Source of the DNA: Phormidium tenue FACHB-1050
Lineage (GTDB): Bacteria; Cyanobacteriota; Cyanobacteriia; Pseudanabaenales; Pseudanabaenaceae
DNA length: 64,000 bases
Direction of reading: 5' to 3'
Assembly (NCBI RefSeq): GCF_014696925.1
Contig: NZ_JACJQY010000008.1
Location: 1 to 64,000, forward strand
In this document: positions 39,181 to 47,540 of the stretch, one piece after another
Numbering within the stretch: position 1 is the stretch's first letter
How the letters are laid out: every line of letters starts with the position of its first letter
Program-made: the position numbers and the translations under genes
Notes under the pieces: generated by a model
What the model saw: only the letters and a program-made list of their open reading frames with translations
The model's database searches: none
What the model was told of the DNA's origin: nothing

Positions 39181-41796
39181 TTAGACAACTACAAAATTCA
39201 CCAATTTCCCGGGAACTGCAATTACCTTCTTAATCTCCTTACCTTCGAGATACTTCTGCGCCGCACTTGAACTGCGAGCATATTCTTCCAATGCTTGCTT
39301 ATCATTGCTGGCACTAGATGGCACTTGGAGACTGCCGCGCACCTTGCCATTGATTTGAATGACAAGGGTAATCTCATCAACAATGAGAGCATCAGGATCG
39401 TGGGTAAGCCAAGTTTGGAAATGTATAGAATCTGTGTGACCAATCAATGACCAAAGTTCATCAGCAATGTGTGGCGCAAAGGGAGAAAGCAAGATTAAGA
39501 GAGTTTCGATACCTTCTAAGAAAGTAGCCGAACTCTTATCTTCCGTGTCTTGCAAAGCATTGCTGAGCTTCATCATTTCCGAAATGGCGGTATTCAATTG
39601 ATAGCCTCCATCAAAATCTTCAGAAACTTCCTTAATGGCGATGTGAATCGCTCGGCGGAGATTCTTATCAACTTTTTTAGAGATCCCATTCTGCTTAGTT
39701 TCGGCAAAACTAGACACCAAACGCCATACCCGATTTAAGAAGCGTTGTTGACCTTCGACATCGGCATCTTCCCATTCCAAATCCTTTTCAGGAGGAGCTT
39801 TAAAGAGCGTGAACATCCGCAAAGTGTCGGCTCCATATTTAGCGATCGCATCTACAGGCGATACCCCATTGCCCTTAGATTTGGACATCGTGGCAAAGAG
39901 CGCTTGCAAAGGTTCGCCTGTTTTTGGATCTTTAGGATCTTTAGGATCGACTAAAGCCGAAGGAACCCATTTGTCCTTGCCACCCTTGTTAGGATTTATG
40001 TAGGTTAAGCCCTGCACCATGCCCTGCGTGAGCAATCTTGTAAAGGGTTCATCGAAATCAAGCAAACCGCGATCGCGCAAGACCTTAGTCACAAAGCGTG
40101 AATAGAGCAAGTGCAAAATCGCATGTTCTACGCCGCCCACATATTGATCGACGGGCATCCAGTTGTTAATGGCATTGCGATCGCCTATTTCTTGATCATT
40201 CTTAGCATCGGCAAAACGCAAGAAATACCAAGAGGAATCGATGAAGGTGTCCATCGTGTCGGTTTCGCGCTTGGCGGCTGTGCCACATTTAGGACAGGGG
40301 ACATTGATCCAAGATTCCTTTTGGGCGAGAGGTGATGCTCCGCGTCCTGTGAGTTCCACATCTTCAGGCAAAATTACGGGTAAATCCGCATGGGGAACAG
40401 GAACGATGCCGCAGTTTGGGCAATGGATGACAGGAATTGGACAGCCCCAATATCTCTGGCGCGAGATCAACCAATCACGCAAGCGATAGGTGATTTTGGC
40501 GGTTCCCCATTGATTCTTTTCCGCAAGTTCCACAATCTTATTTTTTGCGGTTACAGAATCTAAGCCATCAAATTCGCCTGAATTAATGATGATTCCTGCT
40601 TCGGTGTAAGCGGATTCCCTCTCCCCCAGCCCCTCTCCCGATGGGAGAGGGGAGTTAGAGGTAATGACAGTTTGAATCGGAAGATCGTACTGCTTCGCAA
40701 AGGCAAAATCGCGGACATCGTGGGCGGGAACTCCCATCACTGCGCCTGTTCCATATTCAAAGAGAACATAATCGGCAATCCAGATGGGAACTTCTTTGCC
40801 AGTGAAGGGATTAACCACACTCGCGCCGATCGCTACACCGCGTTTAGGCTGATCATCGGAGGTGCGATCGATTTCGCTAAGGTTTTTGACTTCTTCGATG
40901 AATTTGCTGACGGATTCTTTTTGAGTAGCGCTGGTCAACGTCTCGACTAAAGGATGCTCAGGAGCAAGCACGACATAGCTCACACCGTAAACGGTATCAG
41001 GACGGGTGGTAAAAACTGTGATTTTTTCACAGTCCGCCTGTAGGGGCAATTCATGAATTGCCCCTACAGGATTGACAATAGGAAAACTTAGCTCTGCGCC
41101 TGTGGACTTACCGATCCAGTTGGCTTGCATGATTTTGACATTAGAGGGCCATTCATCGAGCTTGTCCAAATCTTGCAAAAGCTGCTCAGCATAGTCGGTG
41201 ATTTTCAAGAACCATTGACGTAATTTGCGCTTCTCTACGATCGCACCCGATCGCCAAGATCTCCCCTCATTATCCACCTGTTCATTGGCAATTACAGTCT
41301 GATCAATCGGGTCCCAGTTAACCTTTGCTTCTTTTTGATAAGCCAAACCTGCTTCCAAAAATTGCAAAAAGATCCATTGTGTCCATTTGTAATAGTCGGG
41401 CGAACAGGTTGCTAACTCGCGATCCCAATCGTAGGATAAGCCCACTTGCTGAAGCTGCGATCGCATATTGTCGATATTGGCATAAGTCCATTTCGCAGGA
41501 TGGGTATTGCGATCGATCGCTGCATTTTCCGCTGGCAATCCGAAGGCATCCCAACCCATTGGGTGCAACACTTGATAACCCTGCATTCTTTTGTAACGGG
41601 CAATTACATCGGTGATCGTGTAGTTACGGACATGCCCCATATGCAGATCGCCCGATGGATAGGGAAACATTGACAGCGCATAGAATTTCTTTTTGTCTGC
41701 ACCAATTGCGTCGTTGCTTACCTTGTCAAGTTGTTTCTCTGCCCAAACTTTCTGCCACTTGGGTTCGATCTGCTGGGGATTATATCTGCTGTCCAT
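39181..41796 (-). CDS. leuS: leucyl-tRNA synthetase with two in-frame repeat insertions
   Basis: 871 residues. Class I signatures HMGH (52-55) and MSKSKGN (about 634-640). The CP1 editing domain includes [13 protein letters not shown] and [17 protein letters not shown] zinc-binding-like CPNCG/CPKCG segment follows. Two short stretches look inserted: about residues 243-254 (GAIHELPLQ), coded by a perfect palindrome at 41037-41070, and about 380-395 ([12 protein letters not shown]), coded by an interspersed GC-rich palindrome at 40615-40662. Both are in frame and lie on either side of editing-domain motifs, presumably in surface loops. All catalytic motifs are kept, so the enzyme should be active. 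Confidence 0.96.
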   Translation of the reverse strand: MDSRYNPQQIEPKWQKVWAEKQLDKVSNDAIGADKKKFYALSMFPYPSGDLHMGHVRNYTITDVIARYKRMQGYQVLHPMGWDAFGLPAENAAIDRNTHPAKWTYANIDNMRSQLQQVGLSYDWDRELATCSPDYYKWTQWIFLQFLEAGLAYQKEAKVNWDPIDQTVIANEQVDNEGRSWRSGAIVEKRKLRQWFLKITDYAEQLLQDLDKLDEWPSNVKIMQANWIGKSTGAELSFPIVNPVGAIHELPLQADCEKITVFTTRPDTVYGVSYVVLAPEHPLVETLTSATQKESVSKFIEEVKNLSEIDRTSDDQPKRGVAIGASVVNPFTGKEVPIWIADYVLFEYGTGAVMGVPAHDVRDFAFAKQYDLPIQTVITSNSPLPSGEGLGERESAYTEAGIIINSGEFDGLDSVTAKNKIVELAEKNQWGTAKITYRLRDWLISRQRYWGCPIPVIHCPNCGIVPVPHADLPVILPEDVELTGRGASPLAQKESWINVPCPKCGTAAKRETDTMDTFIDSSWYFLRFADAKNDQEIGDRNAINNWMPVDQYVGGVEHAILHLLYSRFVTKVLRDRGLLDFDEPFTRLLTQGMVQGLTYINPNKGGKDKWVPSALVDPKDPKDPKTGEPLQALFATMSKSKGNGVSPVDAIAKYGADTLRMFTLFKAPPEKDLEWEDADVEGQQRFLNRVWRLVSSFAETKQNGISKKVDKNLRRAIHIAIKEVSEDFDGGYQLNTAISEMMKLSNALQDTEDKSSATFLEGIETLLILLSPFAPHIADELWSLIGHTDSIHFQTWLTHDPDALIVDEITLVIQINGKVRGSLQVPSSASNDKQALEEYARSSSAAQKYLEGKEIKKVIAVPGKLVNFVVV
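40615..40662. repeat. interspersed palindromic repeat inside leuS (second insertion)
   Basis: CCCTCTCC...GGGAGAGGGG-type palindrome with a CGATG loop. It encodes [12 protein letters not shown] in the leuS frame. The same peptide-coding repeat type recurs in many bacterial genomes as an intergenic element; recognition is from memory. Confidence 0.7.
41037..41070. repeat. palindromic repeat inside leuS (first insertion)
   Basis: Perfect inverted repeat CCTGTAGGGGCAATT / AATTGCCCCTACAGG with a CATG centre. In leuS it codes for [11 protein letters not shown], just before the TTRPDT editing motif. Confidence 0.8.
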
Positions 41797-41903
41797 TACT
41801 TATCAATCAATATGCGAATATGAATGTGAGCAGTACTTAGTACCACTCACATTCAGCAATAATACTAAATATTAAGACTCAACCAACCTATCAAACTTAA
41901 TTT

Positions 41904-42110
41904 ATGTCACCCGATTATATAAAAGCTCAAGTAATTCTGCTTATTGCCATCGTTGCGGCGATCGCTTTTGTTGGTTGCATTTACGAAATATCCTACGGCG
42001 CACCAGATTTTGGTTTTGCGACGACTTGGGCAATTTTGCTAATCAGCTTACCCGTGGGTGTCTATAGCTTTGTTAAAGCAGTCAGCCTTGCCCGTAAATC
42101 TATGCAATAG
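41904..42110 (+). CDS. small two-helix membrane protein
   Basis: 68 residues with two hydrophobic helices (about 6-26 and 40-60), a short polar loop (YEISYGAPDFGF) and a basic C-terminal tail (ARKSMQ). No family recognised. Divergent from leuS (start at 41796) and followed by a GGGGCGC/GCGCCCC hairpin. Native codon use and a HIP1 core inside the gene suggest that it is a real cyanobacterial gene. Confidence 0.65.
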   Translation: MSPDYIKAQVILLIAIVAAIAFVGCIYEISYGAPDFGFATTWAILLISLPVGVYSFVKAVSLARKSMQ

Positions 42111-42115
42111 GCTCA

Positions 42116-42142
42116 TTGGGGGGCGCTTAGCGCCCTTTCTAA
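42116..42142 (+). terminator. terminator after small membrane protein gene
   Basis: GGGGGCGCTTAGCGCCCTTTCT: short GC-rich hairpin with a modest T-run, just after the stop at 42110. Confidence 0.6.
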
Positions 42143-42164
42143 AATATCTTGGAAAAACAACAGT

Positions 42165-42331
42165 ATGACCACGCATCCACTTCCTCAACCCCAACTCGAT
42201 CGCGCCTCCATCACCCTCGATCAGTACCTGCTTTACAAAATCCTAAGCTTGATGATGCTATGCGCGATCGCTTAAACCAAGACCTAGCAGATTTGATGGT
42301 AGTAGTAGAGTATTTGAATAATATTGAGTAG
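42165..42331 (+). pseudogene. small conserved-looking gene broken by a one-base frameshift
   Basis: From ATG 42165 the frame reads MTTHPLPQPQLDRASITLDQ, then goes out of phase and stops after about 36 codons. The second frame continues smoothly as LQNPKLDDAMRDRLNQDL and ends ...VEYLNNIE at 42331. Restoring one base near 42228 (CTGCTTTACAA) would join them into a ~56-residue protein with DQYL(x)LQNPKLDD. So this is either a recent one-base deletion or a sequencing error. Function unknown; it is a small acidic helical protein. Confidence 0.6.
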
Positions 42332-42351
42332 AAGCAAATTCACAAAAACGA

Positions 42352-42966
42352 TTATGTTTCAGTGAGATATAAACTTAAAATTGATTGAAGACAGCCAATA
42401 ATTCTTTCGATTTCATTTATGTAGTAGCGATCGCTATCAATGCTCACAACTTGATCGACTAACTTTAGAAATTGCCAACGCTCACCTGTGGTCACACATC
42501 CGTAGATCGTATCAATTTGCTGCTTAGGATTTTTAAGGTTAACTAATTGTGCACCATACATCTGAGCAATACATTGTCCTAAACCTGACTCCACGTCATT
42601 TTTTTTAGCTTCAACCAAAGCAAAAATAGGTGTTTCGAGAGTGTAGGAAATCGCCCCCTTACTAAGAATAAAGTCACATTCCCCAGTCAAGCCTCGATCT
42701 TTATCAGCATCAAGATTCTTGCCAGAATAAATAGCAAATTTTTGATCGTTAATCCTTTCCATTTCCAGCAAAATTGGCGCAACAATAAACTCTGAACGAG
42801 CCTTCTCACTCCCAGACTTCAAAGCAAAGTCCAAACTAAGATTGAGAGTTTCAGTGAGCCATTTACTAGGCTGAATTGGTAATGAATTCTCAAAAAGTCG
42901 ATTATTAACCAAGTCTAGAGATAGCCTCTCACGAACTTCAACTAGACCAAAATCACTGTATGCCAT
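42352..42966 (-). CDS. PD-(D/E)XK-like nuclease-fold protein
   Basis: 204 residues. GECDFILSKG, then FALVEAKKNDVESGLGQCIAQMYGA, gives the D...ExK core of the PD-(D/E)XK nuclease fold, similar to the N-terminal part of type I restriction HsdR and to many stand-alone hypothetical proteins. The Gln/Ala helix after the motif (GQCIAQMYGA) fits motif III. No helicase domain, so not a full restriction subunit. It follows the Uma2-family gene after 5 bases on the same strand, forming a likely operon. Biological substrate unknown. Confidence 0.7.
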   Translation of the reverse strand: MAYSDFGLVEVRERLSLDLVNNRLFENSLPIQPSKWLTETLNLSLDFALKSGSEKARSEFIVAPILLEMERINDQKFAIYSGKNLDADKDRGLTGECDFILSKGAISYTLETPIFALVEAKKNDVESGLGQCIAQMYGAQLVNLKNPKQQIDTIYGCVTTGERWQFLKLVDQVVSIDSDRYYINEIERIIGCLQSILSLYLTET

Positions 42967-42971
42967 ACCAT

Positions 42972-43559
42972 CTAAATTCCCGCTTTTACAAAAAATTGCT
43001 CTGAAGTTACTGCCAAGTTAGGAAATAAATCATCAGCTAATAGGCGATCGCCTCGATAAGTTTCAGGAGGGCGATCAACAAAAAACACCGTCAGGCTCCG
43101 CATCGGTGGATAAACGACCCAAACGCGATCGACTCCTGCACTCAAATAATCCATCGCTTTTTGGGCTAACTGATTGAAAGTCTGATCGGGCGATACAATC
43201 TCAATCACTAATTCAGGCAATACGGGGCAAGGTGCATCCTCACACCAATCTGCGGCAAGACGCTCATGGGAAACATAGAGTAAGTCAGGTACAGGAACCC
43301 AATCTTTTCCCCTTCGTTTTAAGACTACTGACCACTCTACTCTTACGCGCCCAAAACCATCACACCAAGATGAAAGCTCAACCCAAAAAATAGTTGTTAA
43401 TGAGGAATGAAAAAATTTGGGTGACTTTTTTTTTATTGCTTCTCCTTCAACTAACTCATAACTTGCGTCTATATCTGGTAATTTCAAAAACTCCTCTAAG
43501 GTTAATGTTTGCTTTACCTCTAAGTTAGTTTCTTCTTTTTCAATAACAATGCTGGTCAT
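42972..43559 (-). CDS. Uma2-family (DUF820) putative endonuclease
   Basis: 195 residues. ELVEGEAIKKKSP, VPDLLYVS and LPELVIEIVSPDQTFNQLAQKAMDYLSAG are hallmarks of Uma2/DUF820, a PD-(D/E)XK-fold family hugely expanded in cyanobacteria with unknown in vivo role. Start at 43559 is supported by AGGAGCAAAAC. It ends 5 bases before a second nuclease-fold gene. Members are frequently linked with mobile or variable regions but also occur alone; no toxin or methylase is adjacent. Confidence 0.9.
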   Translation of the reverse strand: MTSIVIEKEETNLEVKQTLTLEEFLKLPDIDASYELVEGEAIKKKSPKFFHSSLTTIFWVELSSWCDGFGRVRVEWSVVLKRRGKDWVPVPDLLYVSHERLAADWCEDAPCPVLPELVIEIVSPDQTFNQLAQKAMDYLSAGVDRVWVVYPPMRSLTVFFVDRPPETYRGDRLLADDLFPNLAVTSEQFFVKAGI

Positions 43560-43593
43560 GTTTTGCTCCTAATCAAATTAGGCAAGTTATGTC

Positions 43594-43980
43594 TTAATCT
43601 AGCAAATGCGCGATCGCCTCAATCAAAAAAGGCACAGCACCCTCATCCCAAAAGCCTTCAGAGCGTCGTCCAGTTAACAACTGAAAATGCAAATTAAAGG
43701 CATGAGGATAGCCATTCACCTCAAGGCAAAGCTCCTCAGTCTCCAACGTACAACAAATCTTTTCCCCATCTGACAACTCGCTTGCCATCAACTGCATTGT
43801 CTCTGCAAGTTGCGAAGCTAATTTACAAAAATCTTTAAACTCACCCTCAGTTAGCTCGATCGCCCAACTGTCAGCCCCCACCAAGCCTTTATACAAATCT
43901 ACATCTGAGCGAAATCCGATCCGCCAACCTTCACCGTTTAACAGCCGTTTAGATGTATCTTGAGACGTGAAATTCAGCAT
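43594..43980 (-). CDS. DUF1818-family protein
   Basis: 128 residues. GEGWRIGFRSDVDLYKGLVG and WAIELTEGEFKDFCKLASQL are typical of DUF1818, conserved in cyanobacteria and plastid-bearing plants with no known function. Soluble alpha/beta protein. Located between a Uma2 gene and rpoZ, all on the minus strand, separated from rpoZ by a GC-rich hairpin. Probably housekeeping; the role is unknown. Confidence 0.85.
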   Translation of the reverse strand: MLNFTSQDTSKRLLNGEGWRIGFRSDVDLYKGLVGADSWAIELTEGEFKDFCKLASQLAETMQLMASELSDGEKICCTLETEELCLEVNGYPHAFNLHFQLLTGRRSEGFWDEGAVPFLIEAIAHLLD

Positions 43981-43995
43981 AGTAATTAGGAAAAA

Positions 43996-44022
43996 TTGGC
44001 GGCGCTACGCGCCGCCAATTCT
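43996..44022. terminator. GC-rich hairpin between rpoZ and DUF1818 gene
   Basis: AATTGGCGGCGC / GCGCCGCCAATT with a TAC loop. It probably ends the rpoZ transcript or attenuates read-through into the DUF1818 gene. Confidence 0.7.
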
Positions 44023-44029
44023 AGGGCTT

Positions 44030-44254
44030 TCAGTCGCTTAGAATTTCAGGCTGGGAAATTTCGTCAGACATTTCCATAATGGCGCGGAGGATCGGCTTCA
44101 TCATGCGATCGTCATAGTCATCATCTTCATACCGTCTGAGCTTGGCACGATTAGCCACTTGCACAGTAATACGATAACGATTAGAAGAAGCATCTATCAA
44201 TTCTTCGACACGACGAATAATTTGTGATGAGTCAATAGTGTAGCGTTTTGCCAT
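44030..44254 (-). CDS. rpoZ: RNA polymerase omega subunit
   Basis: 74 residues. [30 protein letters not shown] and [15 protein letters not shown] match the cyanobacterial omega subunit, which assists RNA polymerase assembly and sigma recruitment. The open frame continues upstream to 44332, but homologues start at MAKRYTI/MLKR-type residues, so the ATG at 44254 is chosen. It is divergent from the response regulator gene at 44395 with 140 bases between. Confidence 0.93.
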   Translation of the reverse strand: MAKRYTIDSSQIIRRVEELIDASSNRYRITVQVANRAKLRRYEDDDYDDRMMKPILRAIMEMSDEISQPEILSD

Positions 44255-44394
44255 AAAACCGAAAGAAAATGGGTCTTTTAAGTCTAACGCGATCGCGCTC
44301 ATGTTGAACTGAACAGAAAATATTTTAACCAATCAAGTTTTGTGATGTAATATGATGGTCTCGCATAGCTATTTGGGGCGGATTCTTCAAATCC

Positions 44395-45087
44395 ATGACT
44401 GCAAAGAAAGTACTGGTAATTGACGACAGCATCATGATCCGCAAAATGGTTAAAAGCATTTTGGCGGGAAAATATGATGTTTTAGAAGCAAGTGATGGCA
44501 AATCAGGTTTAGATGCTGCTCGCCGAGCCTTTCCTGACCTAATTTTGCTTGATTTCGTGATGCCCAAATACAATGGCTATCAAACCTTACAGGCTATCCG
44601 TCGCGTCGAAGGATTACAAAAAGTTCCTGTAATCATGATCTCAGGGCTTAAAGAACAAGTTACTGAGCATGTGCCTGAGCCATTCACGGAGTTTGATTTT
44701 CTTGAAAAGCCCTTTGAAGCGGATGTGTTAGTAGCCCGCATTCAAAACTTTTTAACAACCGAACCTGCTCAACCCGTTTCAGCAGCTACGGCTCGATCAT
44801 CTGCACCTGCTGCGGTTAGAGAGATGCCGCGTGCCGAAGAACCAAGTCTGCAAATGATCGTCAATCGACTCACTGCGACTGAGACTTTGCTAGTACAAGG
44901 AATCGAAAATCTAATTCAACGTGAAGTTGTGGCGCGTTTTAATGAGTTAAATACTCGCATCGATCATCAAGATCAGGCGATCAATTCTTTAACTCAGCGC
45001 ATGGACAAAATCTCAGAACAAATCGATCATCAAAATAAAGGTTTGATGGTGATTTTGCGAGAACTAAAAGCTTTACAAAACAAATAA
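44395..45087 (+). CDS. response regulator with coiled-coil C-terminus
   Basis: 230 residues. A receiver domain (acidic pair D10-D11, phospho-acceptor D53 in LILLDFVMP, Lys in FLEKPFE) is followed by a Pro/Ala-rich linker (about 122-150). The C-terminal part is predicted coiled coil (RLTATETLLVQGIENLI ... MDKISEQIDHQN). There is no DNA-binding domain. A protein-interaction output, such as PatA/Hmp-like or chemotaxis/pilus motility control, is possible but unproven. It ends in a very strong bidirectional terminator and is transcribed away from rpoZ. Confidence 0.88.
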   Translation: MTAKKVLVIDDSIMIRKMVKSILAGKYDVLEASDGKSGLDAARRAFPDLILLDFVMPKYNGYQTLQAIRRVEGLQKVPVIMISGLKEQVTEHVPEPFTEFDFLEKPFEADVLVARIQNFLTTEPAQPVSAATARSSAPAAVREMPRAEEPSLQMIVNRLTATETLLVQGIENLIQREVVARFNELNTRIDHQDQAINSLTQRMDKISEQIDHQNKGLMVILRELKALQNK

Positions 45088-45129
45088 AAAAGGGGAGGCG
45101 CAAAGCGCCTCCCCTTTTTTATTTGTTTT
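45077..45129. terminator. strong terminator after response regulator
   Basis: AAAACAAATAAAAAAGGGGA arm and its complement around GGCGCAAAGCGCC. It begins inside the last codons and has a T-run on each strand. Confidence 0.9.
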
Positions 45130-45240
45130 ATAGCTGTCGACATTCTTGTTAGGACATAAAACCCAAATAGTGTGAGGCGGCGCGAAGCGCCGCCTCACAC
45201 TATTTGGGTTTTGATTTGTCCTGATACAGGCGGCTATAGC
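45129..45240. repeat. family-2 palindromic element
   Basis: Left end TATAGCTGTCGACATTC, perfect hairpin 45158-45212 with the AATAGTGTGAGG stem and GGCGCGAAGCGCC centre, right end the complement of TATAGCCGCCTGTATCAGG. Ends are in the opposite order to the copy at 28821. It is inserted exactly at the edge of the terminator. Confidence 0.85.
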
Positions 45241-45296
45241 TCCTCATACACTTGGTGACAGCTATAAATAGCTAGACATAATTGATTACAAAGCAG

Positions 45297-45338
45297 ACCC
45301 CTTAAAGTTTCGCCTCGCGAGGCGGAACTTTAAGGGGT
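45297..45338. terminator. hairpin downstream of cruF
   Basis: ACCCCTTAAAGTTTCGCCTC / complement with one mismatch around GCGA. It lies 25 bases past the cruF stop on the minus strand. Confidence 0.7.
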
Positions 45339-45363
45339 TTGGTAATTTATTTTGCACAAGTAC

Positions 45364-46290
45364 TTAACGAGTAGCAATTGTTTCTACTTTGGCGCTATCT
45401 ACTGCTATCACTGGGATATTTGTAGAAGAGTTAGCAATGATCTCTTGTTCGTCTTCGCCATTAGGGGTAGTCAAATAAAGTACCACAAGCGGCAAGGCTC
45501 CAACGACAATACCTAACAGGGCTGGCACGTAAAAACCTGCATTAAAGCTCAATATCAACGCAAACATAAAGTTTCCCGCATACATGATTGTAGGGAAAAT
45601 AATTTGTTGACGATTGAGAATTGGTTGATTGTCTTTGCCCCAAATTAGTGAGGCAACGGTCATAAATACGCAGCCAGTTCCGAACCAACCAAAAAAGTTT
45701 TGATAAGGCATTCCGTAGAATTCACCTGCTTGATGCCATTCCCAGAAAGGATAGGGTGTTTGGCTCATCGCGGGATCAAGTACAAAGTCCCATGAGGTTA
45801 GCATTAGAGAACCAAGAGCGATCGCCACAATTCTATAGACCCAGCTTGTACCGAAGCGCATCAGAGTTGCGGATACTAAAAACGCAGAAAATCCCATGTA
45901 AAACCATGACAGGGGAATTGTGAAAGGTACTAAATCTGCAATTTTGTAACCTAAACCACTGAGATAAGCATAAGCACCAAAAGGAAAACCAGTACTAGTC
46001 CCAAGTAATTCACTACTTAGGGAAAGCCCGATCGCAGGAATGCAAAATGCAAGTGTGCGCTTGAGCCCGATAGTTTGCTTTCCATAGAGGAAAGCGGCGA
46101 TCGCGCCAAAAATCATGTAGGATGCACCGCCATTTTGCATTCCCCATGAAAAGACTTGCAAACCAGCTTCAGATAAGCTTTCAATAAACTCGGTATTTGG
46201 CAGTACGAAAATCAAGCCAAATAGACCAAACACCATTGAAACTAGGTGCATTCCTAAATTAATCCATTGTGCGGGGATCGCTCTCCTCAT
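45364..46290 (-). CDS. cruF: gamma-carotene 1'-hydroxylase/hydratase CruF-like
   Basis: About 308 residues with seven or eight membrane helices. LGTSTGFPFGAYAYLSGLG and TSWDFVLDPAMS are the conserved blocks of the DUF422/CruF-bisanhydrobacterioruberin hydratase family. In cyanobacteria CruF hydrates the C-1' position on the way to myxol glycosides (myxoxanthophyll). A GTG precedes the ATG at 46290 by one codon. The crtD-like gene of the same pathway is about 17 kb away, and CruG was not found here. Catalytic acidic residues in WDF and DP are present. Confidence 0.88.
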   Translation of the reverse strand: MRRAIPAQWINLGMHLVSMVFGLFGLIFVLPNTEFIESLSEAGLQVFSWGMQNGGASYMIFGAIAAFLYGKQTIGLKRTLAFCIPAIGLSLSSELLGTSTGFPFGAYAYLSGLGYKIADLVPFTIPLSWFYMGFSAFLVSATLMRFGTSWVYRIVAIALGSLMLTSWDFVLDPAMSQTPYPFWEWHQAGEFYGMPYQNFFGWFGTGCVFMTVASLIWGKDNQPILNRQQIIFPTIMYAGNFMFALILSFNAGFYVPALLGIVVGALPLVVLYLTTPNGEDEQEIIANSSTNIPVIAVDSAKVETIATR

Positions 46291-46452
46291 CACGCCATTT
46301 ACTCCCAGAATTAGTTGAAATTTACTTGATTAAGTTTGAATTTTGCTTTAATTAACTTAACAAAAGTATAAACTAGCATACCATTCATTTTTGAGTTTGA
46401 TGTTTACAGCACTTAAAGCTACAGAATAGAGGCAGGGATTAGCACTATTGAC

Positions 46453-46962
46453 TTATTTTGTTGCCCAAAATGCTAAAAGCATGAGAGAAACGGCGATCGC
46501 AAACCACAAAAAGTTATTGTTACTTTCAGTATTTGGCTTCTCTAGGGGAACTTCGCGAAATGGCTTTTGATTATTAGTTGTAACGTTACTTCTGGGCGCA
46601 GGCTTAGATTGATAACTATCAGGTGATTGTAAAATGGGAACCTCCGATACAACACCTTCAAGTTTGCTCAGTTGTGGCGCAGTCAAAATTCCTAACATGT
46701 AACGGGCTGATTTCCGCACACTATTAACTGGGTGCTTTTTAAGGCTACGGCATAGGGCGATCGCCTCTTCAGTTCTACCCATTGCATCATAGGCATTGGC
46801 TAGCCATATGAGAATTTCGCCACCCAAAGCGGTTTCTAAAATGGCTAAAGCACGGGCGCGTTCGAGTAGGGCGATCGCCTGTTGATAGTTGCCACCCTCA
46901 AAGTTGCTCAATCCTTCTTGATATAGCTCCGACGCTAGTTGTTCCGCACTGATTTCTTCCAT
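46453..46962 (-). CDS. TPR protein with C-terminal membrane anchor
   Basis: 169 residues. Two to three tetratricopeptide-like repeats (ELYQEGLSNFEGGNYQQAI, WLANAYDAMGRTEEAIAL) are followed by a linker rich in Ser/Pro/Asn and a single C-terminal helix (FLWFAIAVSLMLLAFW) ending in ATK. This is tail-anchored architecture with the TPR part in the cytoplasm. No family name is assigned. It is separated by 160 bases from cruF and 140 from the Nudix gene. Confidence 0.8.
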   Translation of the reverse strand: MEEISAEQLASELYQEGLSNFEGGNYQQAIALLERARALAILETALGGEILIWLANAYDAMGRTEEAIALCRSLKKHPVNSVRKSARYMLGILTAPQLSKLEGVVSEVPILQSPDSYQSKPAPRSNVTTNNQKPFREVPLEKPNTESNNNFLWFAIAVSLMLLAFWATK

Positions 46963-47034
46963 CAGTAAATTTCTTACCTCGATTAGTAAAATTAGTCAGA
47001 CAATTGTGAACAAGAGTTACTTTATAGCGTTTAT

Positions 47035-47077
47035 CAATCTATTGTTTCCCCGCCAAAGGCGGGGAAACAATAGATTG
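47035..47077. terminator. hairpin after Nudix gene
   Basis: CAATCTATTGTTTCCCCGCC / complement with an AAA loop, perfect over 20 bases. It lies beyond the stop of the Nudix hydrolase gene (47100) on the minus strand. Confidence 0.8.
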
Positions 47078-47099
47078 CTTGAAAAGCTCTAAGACACGC

Positions 47100-47540
47100 T
47101 TATCCGCAATTTAATGATTTTGATTCTTTTAATGCATGGACTATTTGATAGTTAGCGGCGGGCAATTGATAGGTATCTAATTCATCAACCGTTACCCAAC
47201 GGATTTCTGAACAAGCGATCGCCTGTGGTTCGCCTGAAATATGCATACAGTGATGCACAATCAAACTTACTCTCAGTGTTTCATATTCAAAATCTACAGT
47301 GATCAAATGATCGCCAACTTCCACATCGATCGCTAGTTCTTCTTGCAACTCGCGCTTGATGCAATCCGTCGCAGTCTCATGCCCCTCAATCTTGCCACCA
47401 GGGAATTCCCAATAGCCAGCCAGTTCGCCCTCAGGCAACCGTCGATCAATCAGGATACGTTGGCGATCGCGATCCCAGACCACACCAACACCGATACAGC
47501 GATACTTTTTCGTTGTTAAATCAGTCCTCAAATTAGTCAT
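47100..47540 (-). CDS. MutT-type Nudix hydrolase
   Basis: 146 residues. The complete Nudix box GGKIEGHETATDCIKRELQE followed by ELAI (GX5EX7REUXEEXGU pattern) and the preceding WEFPGGK are those of 8-oxo-dGTP diphosphatase-like enzymes, which clean oxidised nucleotides. A short C-terminal domain has the SEIRWVTVDELD typical of MutT. The start ATG at 47540 overlaps the end of the cysK-like gene, so the two are translationally coupled. Note the frame could also begin with TTG at 47543. Confidence 0.9.
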   Translation of the reverse strand: MTNLRTDLTTKKYRCIGVGVVWDRDRQRILIDRRLPEGELAGYWEFPGGKIEGHETATDCIKRELQEELAIDVEVGDHLITVDFEYETLRVSLIVHHCMHISGEPQAIACSEIRWVTVDELDTYQLPAANYQIVHALKESKSLNCG

